DNA of 64,000 nt from Candidatus Gastranaerophilales bacterium (GTDB taxonomy: Bacteria > Cyanobacteriota > Vampirovibrionia > Gastranaerophilales > Gastranaerophilaceae). Shown here one piece after another: positions 44,078 to 52,694 of this stretch; position 1 is the first letter of the stretch; each line of letters starts with the position of its first letter. The notes beneath the pieces were generated by a model. The model did no database searches and was not told where the DNA came from. It saw nothing but the letters and a program-made list of their open reading frames with translations. The stretch spans positions 37,301-101,300 of the forward strand of contig JAFTXY010000006.1 in the NCBI GenBank assembly GCA_017461425.1, in the 5' to 3' direction. The translations under genes were made by a program, and so were the position numbers.

Positions 44078-44569
44078 CTATATATTTAATGCACTCTGTA
44101 TCATTGTTTTAGTTGTTTGTGCAATAGTAACATTTGCCTCATATGCACGAGAAGCGTTAACCATATTTACCATTTCCTCAACAACATTTACGTTTGGAAG
44201 CTCAACAAAACCTTTTTCATCAGCATCTGGATGATTTGGGTCATATATGATTTTTGTTGGATTATTTGCATCTGTAATCGCATCAACCATAACCCCTTTA
44301 GATATAACATTTCCGCCCATTGAAACTCCGCCAACCAAATAAGGTTCGGATGGTGGATCAAATTCAACACTAACATTGCCTTCTGGAAATCTATATCCTT
44401 TTTCTAGCGCCATTTCTTTGAAAGTAACTTGTTTTTTATGATAAACAGCTTTGTTACCAAATTCATCACGAGTTGTATTAACGTTTGCAATGTTTGATGA
44501 AACGGTATCCATTTTTATTCTTTGAGCATGCATTCCGCTTGCTGCTATGTCAAAAACATCGAAACTCAT
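44078..44569 (-). CDS. flgC: FlgC, proximal rod protein
   Basis: This basal-body rod protein of 163 aa has the N-terminal flagellar rod motif DIAASGMHAQRIKMDTVSSN (IANVNTTR follows) and the C-terminal conserved helix (VNVVEEMVNMVNASRAYEAN, then VTIAQTTKTMIQSALNI). It lies 13 nt after flgB. Export is by the flagellar type III apparatus. Confidence 0.96.
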   Translation of the reverse strand: MSFDVFDIAASGMHAQRIKMDTVSSNIANVNTTRDEFGNKAVYHKKQVTFKEMALEKGYRFPEGNVSVEFDPPSEPYLVGGVSMGGNVISKGVMVDAITDANNPTKIIYDPNHPDADEKGFVELPNVNVVEEMVNMVNASRAYEANVTIAQTTKTMIQSALNI

Positions 44570-44582
44570 ATTCTATCCTTTA

Positions 44583-45050
44583 TTATTGATTTTGTCCTTT
44601 TATAACCATATTCAAATGTGCGTATGATTTTGATAATAAACTTGCCACGACTTGATATTGCATACCATTTTTGGCTTCATCCATCATTTCTGATTCTAAA
44701 TTAACGTTGTTTCCATCTAATCCATTGGCGTCTGAATTATCTGTTGTAACATCAATTAAATAATCTTGTGAAACTTGCGTATTCAAAAAAGCAATCTGCT
44801 CAGGGCTTTGTCCCATCAAAACAGTTTTTGGATTTTGCTGATACATAATTGAATTTTGAATTTTTATATCTTCTTTTTCATTTTCACGCTGAATTATGTC
44901 CCTTAAGCTTTTTTCAAAAGAAACTTCTTTTCTTTGATAACCTGGAGTTAAAACATTAACCGTATTTGCAGAAATTGCTTTTGAACGTTCATGTAGACCA
45001 TCAAGCGCCATTGCGGCAATTTCTTTTGTTCTATTGTTAATTAAATCCAT
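44583..45050 (-). CDS. flgB: FlgB-like proximal rod protein
   Basis: The 155-aa protein carries the flagellar rod N-motif in a variant form (IAAMALDGLHERSKAISANT, then VNVLTPGYQRKEVSFEKSL) and the FlgB-type C-terminal element (DGNNVNLESEMMDEAKNGMQ, YQVVASLLSKSYAHLNMVIK). The position before flgC supports the call. It follows the histidine kinase gene by 19 nt. Confidence 0.92.
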   Translation of the reverse strand: MDLINNRTKEIAAMALDGLHERSKAISANTVNVLTPGYQRKEVSFEKSLRDIIQRENEKEDIKIQNSIMYQQNPKTVLMGQSPEQIAFLNTQVSQDYLIDVTTDNSDANGLDGNNVNLESEMMDEAKNGMQYQVVASLLSKSYAHLNMVIKGQNQ

Positions 45051-45069
45051 ATTCTTTTTCCTTATTTTG

Positions 45070-46284
45070 TTAAGCTAAAGGCAATGTAATTGAAAAGATA
45101 GTTTCATTTTCATCGCTTTTTGCCAATTCAAAAGTACCGAATTGAGAACCTATGAATTTTTTGCATACAGACAAACCAACTCCCCATCCATCTTTTTTGG
45201 TTGTATAGCCTGTTTCAAAAATTCTATCCTGATTTTCTTTTTCAATCATTTCCCCGTGGTTAATAATTGAAATTCTGATTTTTTCCTCTATTTGAGAAAG
45301 CTTTACTATGATTTCATCATTATTTGTTGAATCATGGGCATTTTTAATAATATTATTTATCACAATTGCAAATTTTTCTTCATCAACAAAGGAATTTGCT
45401 TCAAATCCAGGCATTTCATCAATCAAAATAATTTTATTATTTTTTTCTTTTAGAATACCCGAATACATTTTAATTGACTCTTGAATAATTGCTTTGATAT
45501 TTCTTTCTTGCAAATTAACAACATCAATATTTTTAAATTGTTCTATTTGAGATTTTATTAATTGAATTGATTTTTTAATTGGCTCAACAGTTTCTAAATC
45601 ACCTGTTTTTTTCTCAAAAATTCTAGTATAAATATCTAAAATGCTTAATTGATTTTTTATTTCATGAGCAATTTGTTTAACGTTATTATAAATTTCATTT
45701 CTTAACGTAGTATTTGTTTCATTAACTGTTTTATAATTTTCTTGAATTTTTGAATTATATTCATTCTCTTGAATAGTTTCTTCAAAATGCTTTAAAATAT
45801 TTTCAACAGCTTTATTCATTAAAAGATTTTCACGTCTTTCTGGTTTATTTTCATAAAATTTTTCATCATAATCAATTAAAAATGTTGTTTTCAAAGTTTT
45901 ATAAACATCACTAACCAACACTGAATTGAATTTTAAATAAATTTCAAATTTATTTTTTTCAACTTCTCTAAATAAAAATGCGCAATTATATCTTTGAGAA
46001 GTTAAAACTATAAAACCAATTTCATCAACGTCGAATTTAGAAAATTCAAAATCGCTAAACTCTTTTAAAATAACATCATTTGAATATTCTAATCTTTTAA
46101 TTATTCCATTAACTTCCGGAATATCTTTCAAACGCACAAAGACAACAGCCTTTGAATTATTAGAGGCTATTGGCTCTAAAATACTACGAGCCAAGGATTT
46201 AACAATCGAGGGCGAATAAAGTTCGTTTTGTGTTAAATCCTTGTTCTCAAAGTATATATTAAAGTTTTTCTTTGTTTTGTTCAT
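45070..46284 (-). CDS. Cytoplasmic sensor histidine kinase at the head of the flagellar rod operon
   Basis: The C-terminal ~220 residues are a histidine kinase core: H-box QIAHEIKNQLSILD near 211, N-box NIIKNAHDSTN near 314, and G-boxes GYTTKKDGWGVGLSVCKKFI near 362. The N-terminal ~190 residues form a soluble sensor domain (SPSIVKSLARSILEPIASNN) and there is no membrane segment, so the signal is internal. Kinases beside rod genes, such as FlgS in epsilonproteobacteria, report the state of basal-body assembly. A similar role here is inferred from position. Confidence 0.87.
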   Translation of the reverse strand: MNKTKKNFNIYFENKDLTQNELYSPSIVKSLARSILEPIASNNSKAVVFVRLKDIPEVNGIIKRLEYSNDVILKEFSDFEFSKFDVDEIGFIVLTSQRYNCAFLFREVEKNKFEIYLKFNSVLVSDVYKTLKTTFLIDYDEKFYENKPERRENLLMNKAVENILKHFEETIQENEYNSKIQENYKTVNETNTTLRNEIYNNVKQIAHEIKNQLSILDIYTRIFEKKTGDLETVEPIKKSIQLIKSQIEQFKNIDVVNLQERNIKAIIQESIKMYSGILKEKNNKIILIDEMPGFEANSFVDEEKFAIVINNIIKNAHDSTNNDEIIVKLSQIEEKIRISIINHGEMIEKENQDRIFETGYTTKKDGWGVGLSVCKKFIGSQFGTFELAKSDENETIFSITLPLA

Positions 46285-46302
46285 ATTTTTAACTTACCAT
46301 CC

Positions 46303-46410
46303 CGAGCCAAACGAGTTTAGCGACAGCTTAACGAGCGAAGACGAGGGCGCAGGTGTGCGAAGTGCGACGGCAGCGGCGTGGAGCTGGTGCCGAGCACGAA
46401 GTCCGTACCG
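46303..46410. other. GC-rich island between response regulator and kinase genes
   Basis: These 108 bp are ~64% GC (counted by eye), against an AT-rich background. They begin just upstream of the kinase ATG and end at the response regulator stop. They contain no Shine-Dalgarno-linked ORF and many CG/GC dinucleotides. This may be an inserted intergenic repeat or a structured mRNA linker. Confidence 0.6.
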
Positions 46411-46412
46411 CA

Positions 46413-47126
46413 CTATACTGCAATTTTTTTAGCTTTTGGTTTAAATCCTTTATTAATTGCATAAAGTACAGCTTGTGTTTTTTCTCTAACTTGCAATTTT
46501 TGGAAAATATTGTTTACATGTGTTTTAACTGTTGTTTCAGAGATAAACAATTCTTTTGCAACATCTTTATATGTAGCGCCTTCTAACAATAAAGAAAGAA
46601 CTTCTTCTTCTCTGTTTGTTAAGTAATGAAGTAAGTTTTCTTCATTTTCATCTTCTTTATTTGCAGCACCATTTTTCTCAAAATCTTGGAAATATTCAAA
46701 GAATTTAGAGCATAAAATGTTTGGAAGATAAATTTTACCCATAGATACTTCATCAAGAGCTTTGATTAATTGAGCAGAAACCATTGTTTTCAAAACATAT
46801 CCGCAAGCGCCAACTTTCATTGCTCTATAGATTAAATCTGCATCATCATAAGCTGTTAAAACAATAATTCTTGTTTTTAGGTTTAATTTTTGGATTTCAG
46901 CAATTGCATTAATACCATCCATTTCTGGCATATTAATATCCATTAAAACAATATCAGGTTGATATTTTTTAATTAATGAAATTGCAACATTTGCATTTCC
47001 TGCATTTGCAATAACTTCATAGTCATTTTCAAGATTAACCAATTCACGAACACCAGAAGCATGTTCATACTTGTCATCTACAACAATGACTTTTTGTTTT
47101 CTTTTAAAATCCACCGTTCTTCTCAT
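46413..47126 (-). CDS. NarL/LuxR-family response regulator
   Basis: The receiver domain is at residues ~13-130: KVIVVDDKYEH with acidic pocket, the phospho-Asp in DIVLMDINMPEMDGI, Thr in IIVLTAYDD and Lys in YVLKTM. A NarL-type helix-turn-helix lies at ~165-225 (LTNREEEVLSLLLEGATYKD, VAKELFISETTVKTHVNNIF). It is the first gene of the line leading to the kinase and flgB-flgC-fliE, so it may regulate that operon and other flagellar genes. It uses sigma-70-type control rather than sigma-54 activation. Confidence 0.93.
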   Translation of the reverse strand: MRRTVDFKRKQKVIVVDDKYEHASGVRELVNLENDYEVIANAGNANVAISLIKKYQPDIVLMDINMPEMDGINAIAEIQKLNLKTRIIVLTAYDDADLIYRAMKVGACGYVLKTMVSAQLIKALDEVSMGKIYLPNILCSKFFEYFQDFEKNGAANKEDENEENLLHYLTNREEEVLSLLLEGATYKDVAKELFISETTVKTHVNNIFQKLQVREKTQAVLYAINKGFKPKAKKIAV

Positions 47127-47456
47127 TACCCCTCCGAAGTTTATTAATTTTAATTCTATTTGTGTATCTTATTTTTAAAATATACTTCTTTAAGGCGATA
47201 TATTCATCAATAGCAAGATTGAAATTTAACCTAAATATAGTGCTTCTTTATATCTAAATCTTTAGATTTAGAAAAAGGTCAAAAGGTTTTAATAAAGAGA
47301 GCTTCAATTTTTGCAATACTTTTATAAGACCAGCAAGAAAAAAATAGGTAATATTTAGTATTTTTATAATTTTTTTCATATTTTTCATCCAAATAGACTA
47401 AATGGAAAAAGCGCAATTAAGCTAATATTAATATGTAAAATTGATAGGATTATTTT
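47127..47456. promoter_or_regulatory. Divergent gene-free region between response regulator and ATP synthase operon
   Basis: The 330-bp AT-rich region must contain promoters for both directions. An inverted repeat CTAAATC-TTTA-GATTTAG lies at 47254-47271. TAGGA precedes the atpB start. I could not assign -35/-10 boxes with confidence. Confidence 0.45.
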
Positions 47457-48257
47457 ATGGAATTTCATATAGGTCAACATTGGACTGTTAATGTTTTAGG
47501 TATGAGTGTGCATATGGATACACTTATAACCCTATGGATAACAATGGCAATTATTATATTCTTTGCACTTTTAGCTGTTGGAAATATAAAGCTAATTCCA
47601 TCAAAAATCCAAGCTGTTTTTGAAAATATAGTTACTATATTTTCTTCTCTTACAAAAGATATGGGTCAAGAAGGTAAAAAGCACACCCCAATTTTAATTG
47701 CATTATTTTTATTTATAATCACAGGTAATTTAATCGGACAATTACCTTGGAAAATTTTAAACTTTATCCCTGCAATAAAAGCAACCCATGGGGAATTCGC
47801 TTCTCCTACAAATGATATCAATGTAACTGCTGCTCTAGCAATTATCGTTTTAGTTTATTATATTATTTCAGGGGTAAAAATAAAAGGTTTAGCATATTTT
47901 AAACACTATTTCAAACCTGTATGGTTTATGACGCCATTCAATATGCTAGAAGACATTGTAAGACCACTAACATTGGCTCTTCGTCTTTTTGCAAACATTT
48001 TAGCAGGCGAAATTTTGATTATGGTTTTAGCAGGTTTAATTGCATCTTTATTAGACCCTATAGCCATTAATACATTCTGTCAAAACACATTAGGCGGTAT
48101 ATTACCTTCAAGTTGGGTATATAACCTAGGTTTATTCTTAGGTTCGTTATTACCATTGCCTATTATGTTTTTTGAATTATTTGTAGCATTCATACAAGCT
48201 CTTGTATTCACACTTCTAACAAGTGCATACATTTCAGGAGCGGTAGCAAAACATTAA
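47457..48257 (+). CDS. atpB: ATP synthase subunit a
   Basis: This is the membrane stator that forms the proton half-channels. Five or six predicted membrane segments are seen, with the essential Arg in RPLTLALRLFANILAGEIL near residue 182 and the late FVAFIQALVFTLLTSAY. The 266-aa length is normal. It is the first gene of a cyanobacterial-order cluster; no atpI precedes it. Confidence 0.96.
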   Translation: MEFHIGQHWTVNVLGMSVHMDTLITLWITMAIIIFFALLAVGNIKLIPSKIQAVFENIVTIFSSLTKDMGQEGKKHTPILIALFLFIITGNLIGQLPWKILNFIPAIKATHGEFASPTNDINVTAALAIIVLVYYIISGVKIKGLAYFKHYFKPVWFMTPFNMLEDIVRPLTLALRLFANILAGEILIMVLAGLIASLLDPIAINTFCQNTLGGILPSSWVYNLGLFLGSLLPLPIMFFELFVAFIQALVFTLLTSAYISGAVAKH

Positions 48258-48280
48258 AACGAGAAGAAAAGGAGAATAAA

Positions 48281-48514
48281 ATGGATTTATCAGTTTTAAA
48301 ATTCATCGCAATGGGTTTAGCGATTGGTTTTGGTGTAGTAGGACCTGGTATCGGTCTTGGCTTAGCTACTAAAGCTATTATTGAAAGTATCGCACGTCAA
48401 CCAGAAGTTGAAGGTCAAATTTCTAAATACTTCTATATTGGTGCTGGTTTAATCGAAGCTTGTGCGATTTATGCATTATTAGTAGTTATCTTAATTGGTT
48501 TTGTATTGAAATAG
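48281..48514 (+). CDS. atpE: ATP synthase subunit c
   Basis: This 77-aa hairpin forms the rotor ring. Helix 1 holds VGPGIGLGLATKAIIESIAR and the loop RQPE. Helix 2 holds the ion-binding Glu in GAGLIEACAIYALLV. The Gln of the sodium-type G-Q-G motif is Leu here and the Ser after Glu is Ala, so proton coupling is expected. GGAG precedes ATG. Confidence 0.97.
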   Translation: MDLSVLKFIAMGLAIGFGVVGPGIGLGLATKAIIESIARQPEVEGQISKYFYIGAGLIEACAIYALLVVILIGFVLK

Positions 48515-48522
48515 AATTAAAA

Positions 48523-48547
48523 AGCATGCGGTATAATGCCGCATGCT
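48523..48547 (+). other. Strong hairpin between atpE and the b' gene
   Basis: AGCATGCGG-TATAATG-CCGCATGCT, a 9-bp perfect stem without a T-run, so not a normal terminator. It may protect the 3' end of the atpE message and raise c-subunit output. Confidence 0.65.
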
Positions 48548-48573
48548 AAAATTCAAAACGGAGTTTATTCACA

Positions 48574-49047
48574 ATGTTAATGCAAATAGATGGAACATTT
48601 ATATTCGTTGTTATCAGCTTTTTAATATTCTTAGTAATTATAAAAGCGATACTTTTTCATCCAATATCAAAAGTTTTGGAAGAAAGAGATAACTACTATG
48701 CAAAAAATTCTAAAATGGAATCTGAATCTAAACAAAAATCTAAAGCATTAATTGAAGAAAAAGAACAAACTCTTCAACAAGCTAAAAAAGAAGCTGGCGA
48801 ATTAATAAAAAATACATCTTGGGAAGCCAAAAAACAAAGCGAGAAAAAAATTAAAGAAGCTAAAAAACAAGCCCAAGAAGAAATTGAAAATAATAAACAA
48901 AATCTTCAAAAAGAGTCCCATGATGCAAAATGCGCTCTTAGAGCAGAAATGAATGGAATTGTTAAACAAATTGCATCAAAAATCTTATCTCAAGATATTG
49001 AAGTTAATTTAGAAGAAGAAAAAATTAACGAGTATCTAAAAATATAA
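48574..49047 (+). CDS. ATP synthase subunit b' (cyanobacterial-type second b)
   Basis: An N-terminal membrane helix (FIFVVISFLIFLVIIKAILF) is followed by a long charged helix (QQAKKEAGELIKNTSWEAKK). The motif HPISKVLEERDNYY is typical of b/b' subunits. Its place immediately before a second b gene follows the atpG(b')-atpF(b) order of cyanobacteria. Confidence 0.9.
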   Translation: MLMQIDGTFIFVVISFLIFLVIIKAILFHPISKVLEERDNYYAKNSKMESESKQKSKALIEEKEQTLQQAKKEAGELIKNTSWEAKKQSEKKIKEAKKQAQEEIENNKQNLQKESHDAKCALRAEMNGIVKQIASKILSQDIEVNLEEEKINEYLKI

Positions 49048-49059
49048 TAGGTAGAAATC

Positions 49060-49560
49060 ATGAGTTTATTTGAACAAATACTTCAAACAAATATAATAAA
49101 TTTTATAATCGTAATATCAACTTTGGTTTTGATATTTAAAAAAGCGCATCTTGGCGATTTAATTGAAAAAATGGCACAAGAAGTTAAAGATTCTGTTGAA
49201 TCAAGTGCTCTTAAAGCTCAAGATGCAATATCAGAATATAAAGCTACCAAAAAAGCCGTAAAAGATACTCCGCAATTACAAGAAGAAATTCTTTCTTGCG
49301 CCAAAAGCAACGCGCAAAATTTAAAAGAAAAAATTGAACAAACAACATTAGTTGCTTGCGAAGAAATCAAATTAAATTTAGAGAAATTATCAAAAAATCA
49401 AAATGAAAAGTTCAAAAATTTAACCATAAATGAAATTTATCAAGCAAGTATCAATCTCGCACAAGATGAAGTCATTAAAAGATTAGACAATGATACGCAC
49501 AAAAAACTAATCGATAATTCTATTGAAGAACTTGAAAAAATCGAAGGGAGCCTATCTTGA
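49060..49560 (+). CDS. atpF: ATP synthase subunit b
   Basis: The N-terminal hydrophobic helix (NIINFIIVISTLVLIFKKAH) is followed by a long amphipathic stalk helix (FKNLTINEIYQASINLAQDE). It is 166 aa long. It overlaps atpH by 4 nt and forms the peripheral stalk with b'. Confidence 0.88.
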   Translation: MSLFEQILQTNIINFIIVISTLVLIFKKAHLGDLIEKMAQEVKDSVESSALKAQDAISEYKATKKAVKDTPQLQEEILSCAKSNAQNLKEKIEQTTLVACEEIKLNLEKLSKNQNEKFKNLTINEIYQASINLAQDEVIKRLDNDTHKKLIDNSIEELEKIEGSLS

Positions 49561-50105
49561 ATAGATGCATTGATATAAAAAATATGAAAGTTGCAAAAAG
49601 ATATGCTCAAGCATTATGCGAAAGCGCAATAGATAACATTGATGAAATAAATGAAAATCTTGCGTTAATAGATGAGGTTATTTTTGCAAATCCTGATTTT
49701 ATGACATTTTTCTCTCATCCAATAGTTTCTCTAAAAGATAAAAAAGAAACTATTGATGAAGCATTAAATGGCAAAGTCAATGAAAAAGCACTTAATTTTA
49801 TGCATACATTATTAGATGAAAGCAGATTTGACATATTCAAAACAATTTACTCGGTTTTCCAAAAAGAAGTTGATGAAATCAAAAACAAACAAAGGGTAGA
49901 AGTCCTAAGTGTTATTGATTTAGATGAAGAAGAAATCAATAAAATAAAAGAAAAATTAAATCAAAAAATAAACAAGGAAATAATCATAACTCCAAAAAAA
50001 GACGAGAGTATTTTGGGCGGATTGGTTGTTAAACTTGAAGGAAAAATCATTGATTTGAGCTTAAAAACCAAATTTGATGATTTGAGAAAGCATATTAAAA
50101 AATAA
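49557..50105 (+). CDS. atpH: ATP synthase subunit delta
   Basis: This joins the peripheral stalk to F1. It shows AKRYAQALCESAIDNIDEIN near the N-terminus and the C-terminal delta motif ESILGGLVVKLEGKIIDLSL. I use the TTG at 49557 because GGGAG lies at good spacing before it (a TTGA overlap with the atpF stop). The first ATG, 27 bp further on, has no ribosome site. The 182-aa length is normal. Confidence 0.9.
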   Translation: MNRCIDIKNMKVAKRYAQALCESAIDNIDEINENLALIDEVIFANPDFMTFFSHPIVSLKDKKETIDEALNGKVNEKALNFMHTLLDESRFDIFKTIYSVFQKEVDEIKNKQRVEVLSVIDLDEEEINKIKEKLNQKINKEIIITPKKDESILGGLVVKLEGKIIDLSLKTKFDDLRKHIKK

Positions 50106-50125
50106 TATTGTAGAAAGGCGAATAT

Positions 50126-51652
50126 ATGTCACCAACAATAAACAGCTCCGAAATTACGGCAATTATTAAATCAAAAATTGAAAATTATTCTCACAAATTA
50201 GAAGTAGATAATGTGGGAAGTGTAATTGAAATTTCTGATGGTATTTCTCGTATTTATGGACTTAAAAATGTAATGTCATCAGAACTTGTTGAATTTGACG
50301 ATGAAGATAAAACACTAGGAATCACTCTAAACCTTGAAGAAGATAACGTTGGGGTTGTAATTTTGGGTGATTACACAAAAATCAAAGAAGGAATGAGTGT
50401 TAAAGCAACAGGCAAAATCGCTTCTATTCCTGTTGGCGATAATTTAATCGGCAGAATTATCGACCCAACTGGTGTTCCGATTGATGGCAAAGGTGATATT
50501 TATACTGAAAAAACTCGCCCAATTGAACGTATTGCTCCTGGTATCATTGAAAGAAAATCAGTTCACGAACCATTACAAACTGGTTTAACTGCAATTGATG
50601 CTCTAACTCCAATTGGTCGTGGACAACGTGAATTAATTATTGGAGATAGGCAAACAGGTAAAACTGCTATTGCAATCGATACAATCATCAACCAAAAAGG
50701 CAAAGGAGTAATTTGTATTTATGTTGCAATCGGACAAAAAACATCAACCGTTGCGCATTTAGCTAAAACTTTAGAAGAAAAAGGCGCAATGGAGTATTCA
50801 ATTATCGTATCAGCAACTGCTGATAACTCTGCACCTTTACAATACATCGCACCATTTGCTGGTTGCGCTGTTGCAGAAGAATTCTTAGAACAAGGTAAAC
50901 ACGTTTTAATTATATATGATGACCTTACAAAACACGCACAAGCTTATCGTGCAATGTCATTATTATTAAAAAGACCACCAGGACGTGAAGCATATCCAGG
51001 GGATGTATTCTACTTGCACTCAAGATTATTAGAACGTGCTTGTAAATTATCTGATGAAAGAGGCGCTGGTTCAATCACAGCACTACCAATCATCGAAACA
51101 CAAGCAGGTGACGTATCTGCATACATTCCAACAAATGTTATTTCAATCACAGATGGTCAAATATTCTTAGAATCAAATTTATTTAACTCTGGTCAAAGAC
51201 CAGCAATCAACGCAGGTATTTCCGTATCTCGTGTTGGTGGCGCTGCTCAAACAAAAGGTATTAAACAGGTAGCAGGTCAATTGCGTCTTGATTTAGCACA
51301 ATATAGAGAACTTGCTGCGTTTGCTCAATTTGCTTCTGACCTTGATGCAGCTACAAAAGCGCAATTATTAAAAGGTGAAAAATTAACTCAAATTTTAATC
51401 CAACCACAATACAATCCATTATCTGTTGCGCAACAAGTAGCAATTCTATTCTGCGGAAATGAAGGTTTTGTAAATGATATTGAAAACAAAGACATTCAAG
51501 AATTCAAAAAACAATTCTTTGAATATTTCACATCAAATTGTGCAGATTTAGAAGTAAAACTAAATAATGGTGAAAAACTTGAAGATGCTGATAAAGAATC
51601 TTTAAAAGAACATATTAAAAACTTCAAAGAAAACATATTTAAAGCTGAATAA
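50126..51652 (+). CDS. atpA: ATP synthase subunit alpha
   Basis: This is the regulatory nucleotide-binding subunit of F1. P-loop [12 protein letters not shown] near residue 170, [14 protein letters not shown] segment ([20 protein letters not shown]), and the signature [17 protein letters not shown] near 355. The 508-aa length is standard. AGAAAGG precedes ATG. The beta gene is not in the window. Confidence 0.98.
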   Translation: MSPTINSSEITAIIKSKIENYSHKLEVDNVGSVIEISDGISRIYGLKNVMSSELVEFDDEDKTLGITLNLEEDNVGVVILGDYTKIKEGMSVKATGKIASIPVGDNLIGRIIDPTGVPIDGKGDIYTEKTRPIERIAPGIIERKSVHEPLQTGLTAIDALTPIGRGQRELIIGDRQTGKTAIAIDTIINQKGKGVICIYVAIGQKTSTVAHLAKTLEEKGAMEYSIIVSATADNSAPLQYIAPFAGCAVAEEFLEQGKHVLIIYDDLTKHAQAYRAMSLLLKRPPGREAYPGDVFYLHSRLLERACKLSDERGAGSITALPIIETQAGDVSAYIPTNVISITDGQIFLESNLFNSGQRPAINAGISVSRVGGAAQTKGIKQVAGQLRLDLAQYRELAAFAQFASDLDAATKAQLLKGEKLTQILIQPQYNPLSVAQQVAILFCGNEGFVNDIENKDIQEFKKQFFEYFTSNCADLEVKLNNGEKLEDADKESLKEHIKNFKENIFKAE

Positions 51653-51674
51653 AAGTAGAATATAGGGAAGATTT

Positions 51675-52640
51675 ATGGCAAATCTTAGAAACATTAAAGA
51701 CAGAATAAACAGTATTAAAAATACTCAAAAAATTACAAAGGCAATGAAAATGGTTGCTGCTGCAAAAGTTAAAAAAGCAGAAAATGCCGTTAAATCTTCT
51801 CGTCCTTTTACTTTAGAGCTATACAAAATGTTCAGTTGGTTATATAAAGAAACTTTGAGAAATAAACACGAAAAAATAAAAACTCTAAGCGGAATTGAAA
51901 ACTTCCCTGCATTATTAGAACAAAGGGAAGTAAAAACCGTTGGAGTGGTTGTTATTTCATCAAATAAAGGTCTTGCTGGCGCATATTGTGCTAATATTGT
52001 TAGACATAGCTTAAATTTAATTAAACAATTAATTAAAGATGGCAAAAAAGTTTGCGTATATTTTGTAGGTCAAAAAGCAGCACCCGCAATTAAAAACGCA
52101 CAAAAACAATTAGGTTTTGAAATTAAAAAAACATATGTAAATATCCTGGATGACTTAAATTCAGGCTCTGCTTTTGTTGTAGCTTCAGCTTTAGCTGATG
52201 ATTATGTTAAAGGCAATATTGATTGCATTGAGCTTGTAACAACAAGATATAAAAACATGATGACATATAAAACTGAATCATGGCAATTACTGCCAGCCAT
52301 TACCGATGAAAACCTAATCAAAGATTTTAGAGATACAGATTTAGATAAAGAGCTTGGAATTAACCATAAAGAGCAAAAAATAGAACCATTAAGTGAATAT
52401 ATTCCTTGCTTAGATGTAGTTTTGGCTGCAGTTGTTCCAATGTTTATAACAAATGTAATCTATCAAAGTTTATTAGAAGCACAAGCAAGTGAGCTAGCTT
52501 CAAGAATGACAGCTATGAGTGCTGCAACAAATAATGCACAGGATATGATTACAACATTAACAGTTGAATACAACAAAGCTCGTCAAGCAAAAATTACACA
52601 AGAAATTACAGAAATTATTTCAGGTACAAACGCATTATAA
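51675..52640 (+). CDS. atpG: ATP synthase subunit gamma
   Basis: This is the central stalk rotor. The N-terminal helix MANLRNIKDRINSIKNTQKI and KITKAMKMVAAAKVKKAE are typical, with the C-terminal motif SRMTAMSAATNNAQDMITTL. It is 321 aa long, longer than E. coli gamma (~287). The extra ~30 residues near 215-245 (ENLIKDFRDTDLDKELGINH) fall where cyanobacterial gamma has its insertion. A GGGAAG ribosome site precedes ATG. Confidence 0.96.
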   Translation: MANLRNIKDRINSIKNTQKITKAMKMVAAAKVKKAENAVKSSRPFTLELYKMFSWLYKETLRNKHEKIKTLSGIENFPALLEQREVKTVGVVVISSNKGLAGAYCANIVRHSLNLIKQLIKDGKKVCVYFVGQKAAPAIKNAQKQLGFEIKKTYVNILDDLNSGSAFVVASALADDYVKGNIDCIELVTTRYKNMMTYKTESWQLLPAITDENLIKDFRDTDLDKELGINHKEQKIEPLSEYIPCLDVVLAAVVPMFITNVIYQSLLEAQASELASRMTAMSAATNNAQDMITTLTVEYNKARQAKITQEITEIISGTNAL

Positions 52641-52694
52641 TTTTTCTTTTCAGCAACCTCGTTTTAGTGTAAAATGTTGTTTATTGAGGATGCT

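Noticed and set aside
46241..46586. Plus-strand ORFs across the GC-rich island
   Set aside because: They are antisense to the kinase and regulator genes, lack ribosome sites and have no recognisable product.
48281..48514. Sodium-coupled ATP synthase c ring
   Set aside because: The Gln of the G-Q-G helix-1 motif is Leu and the Ser after the Glu is Ala, so the sodium-binding set is absent.
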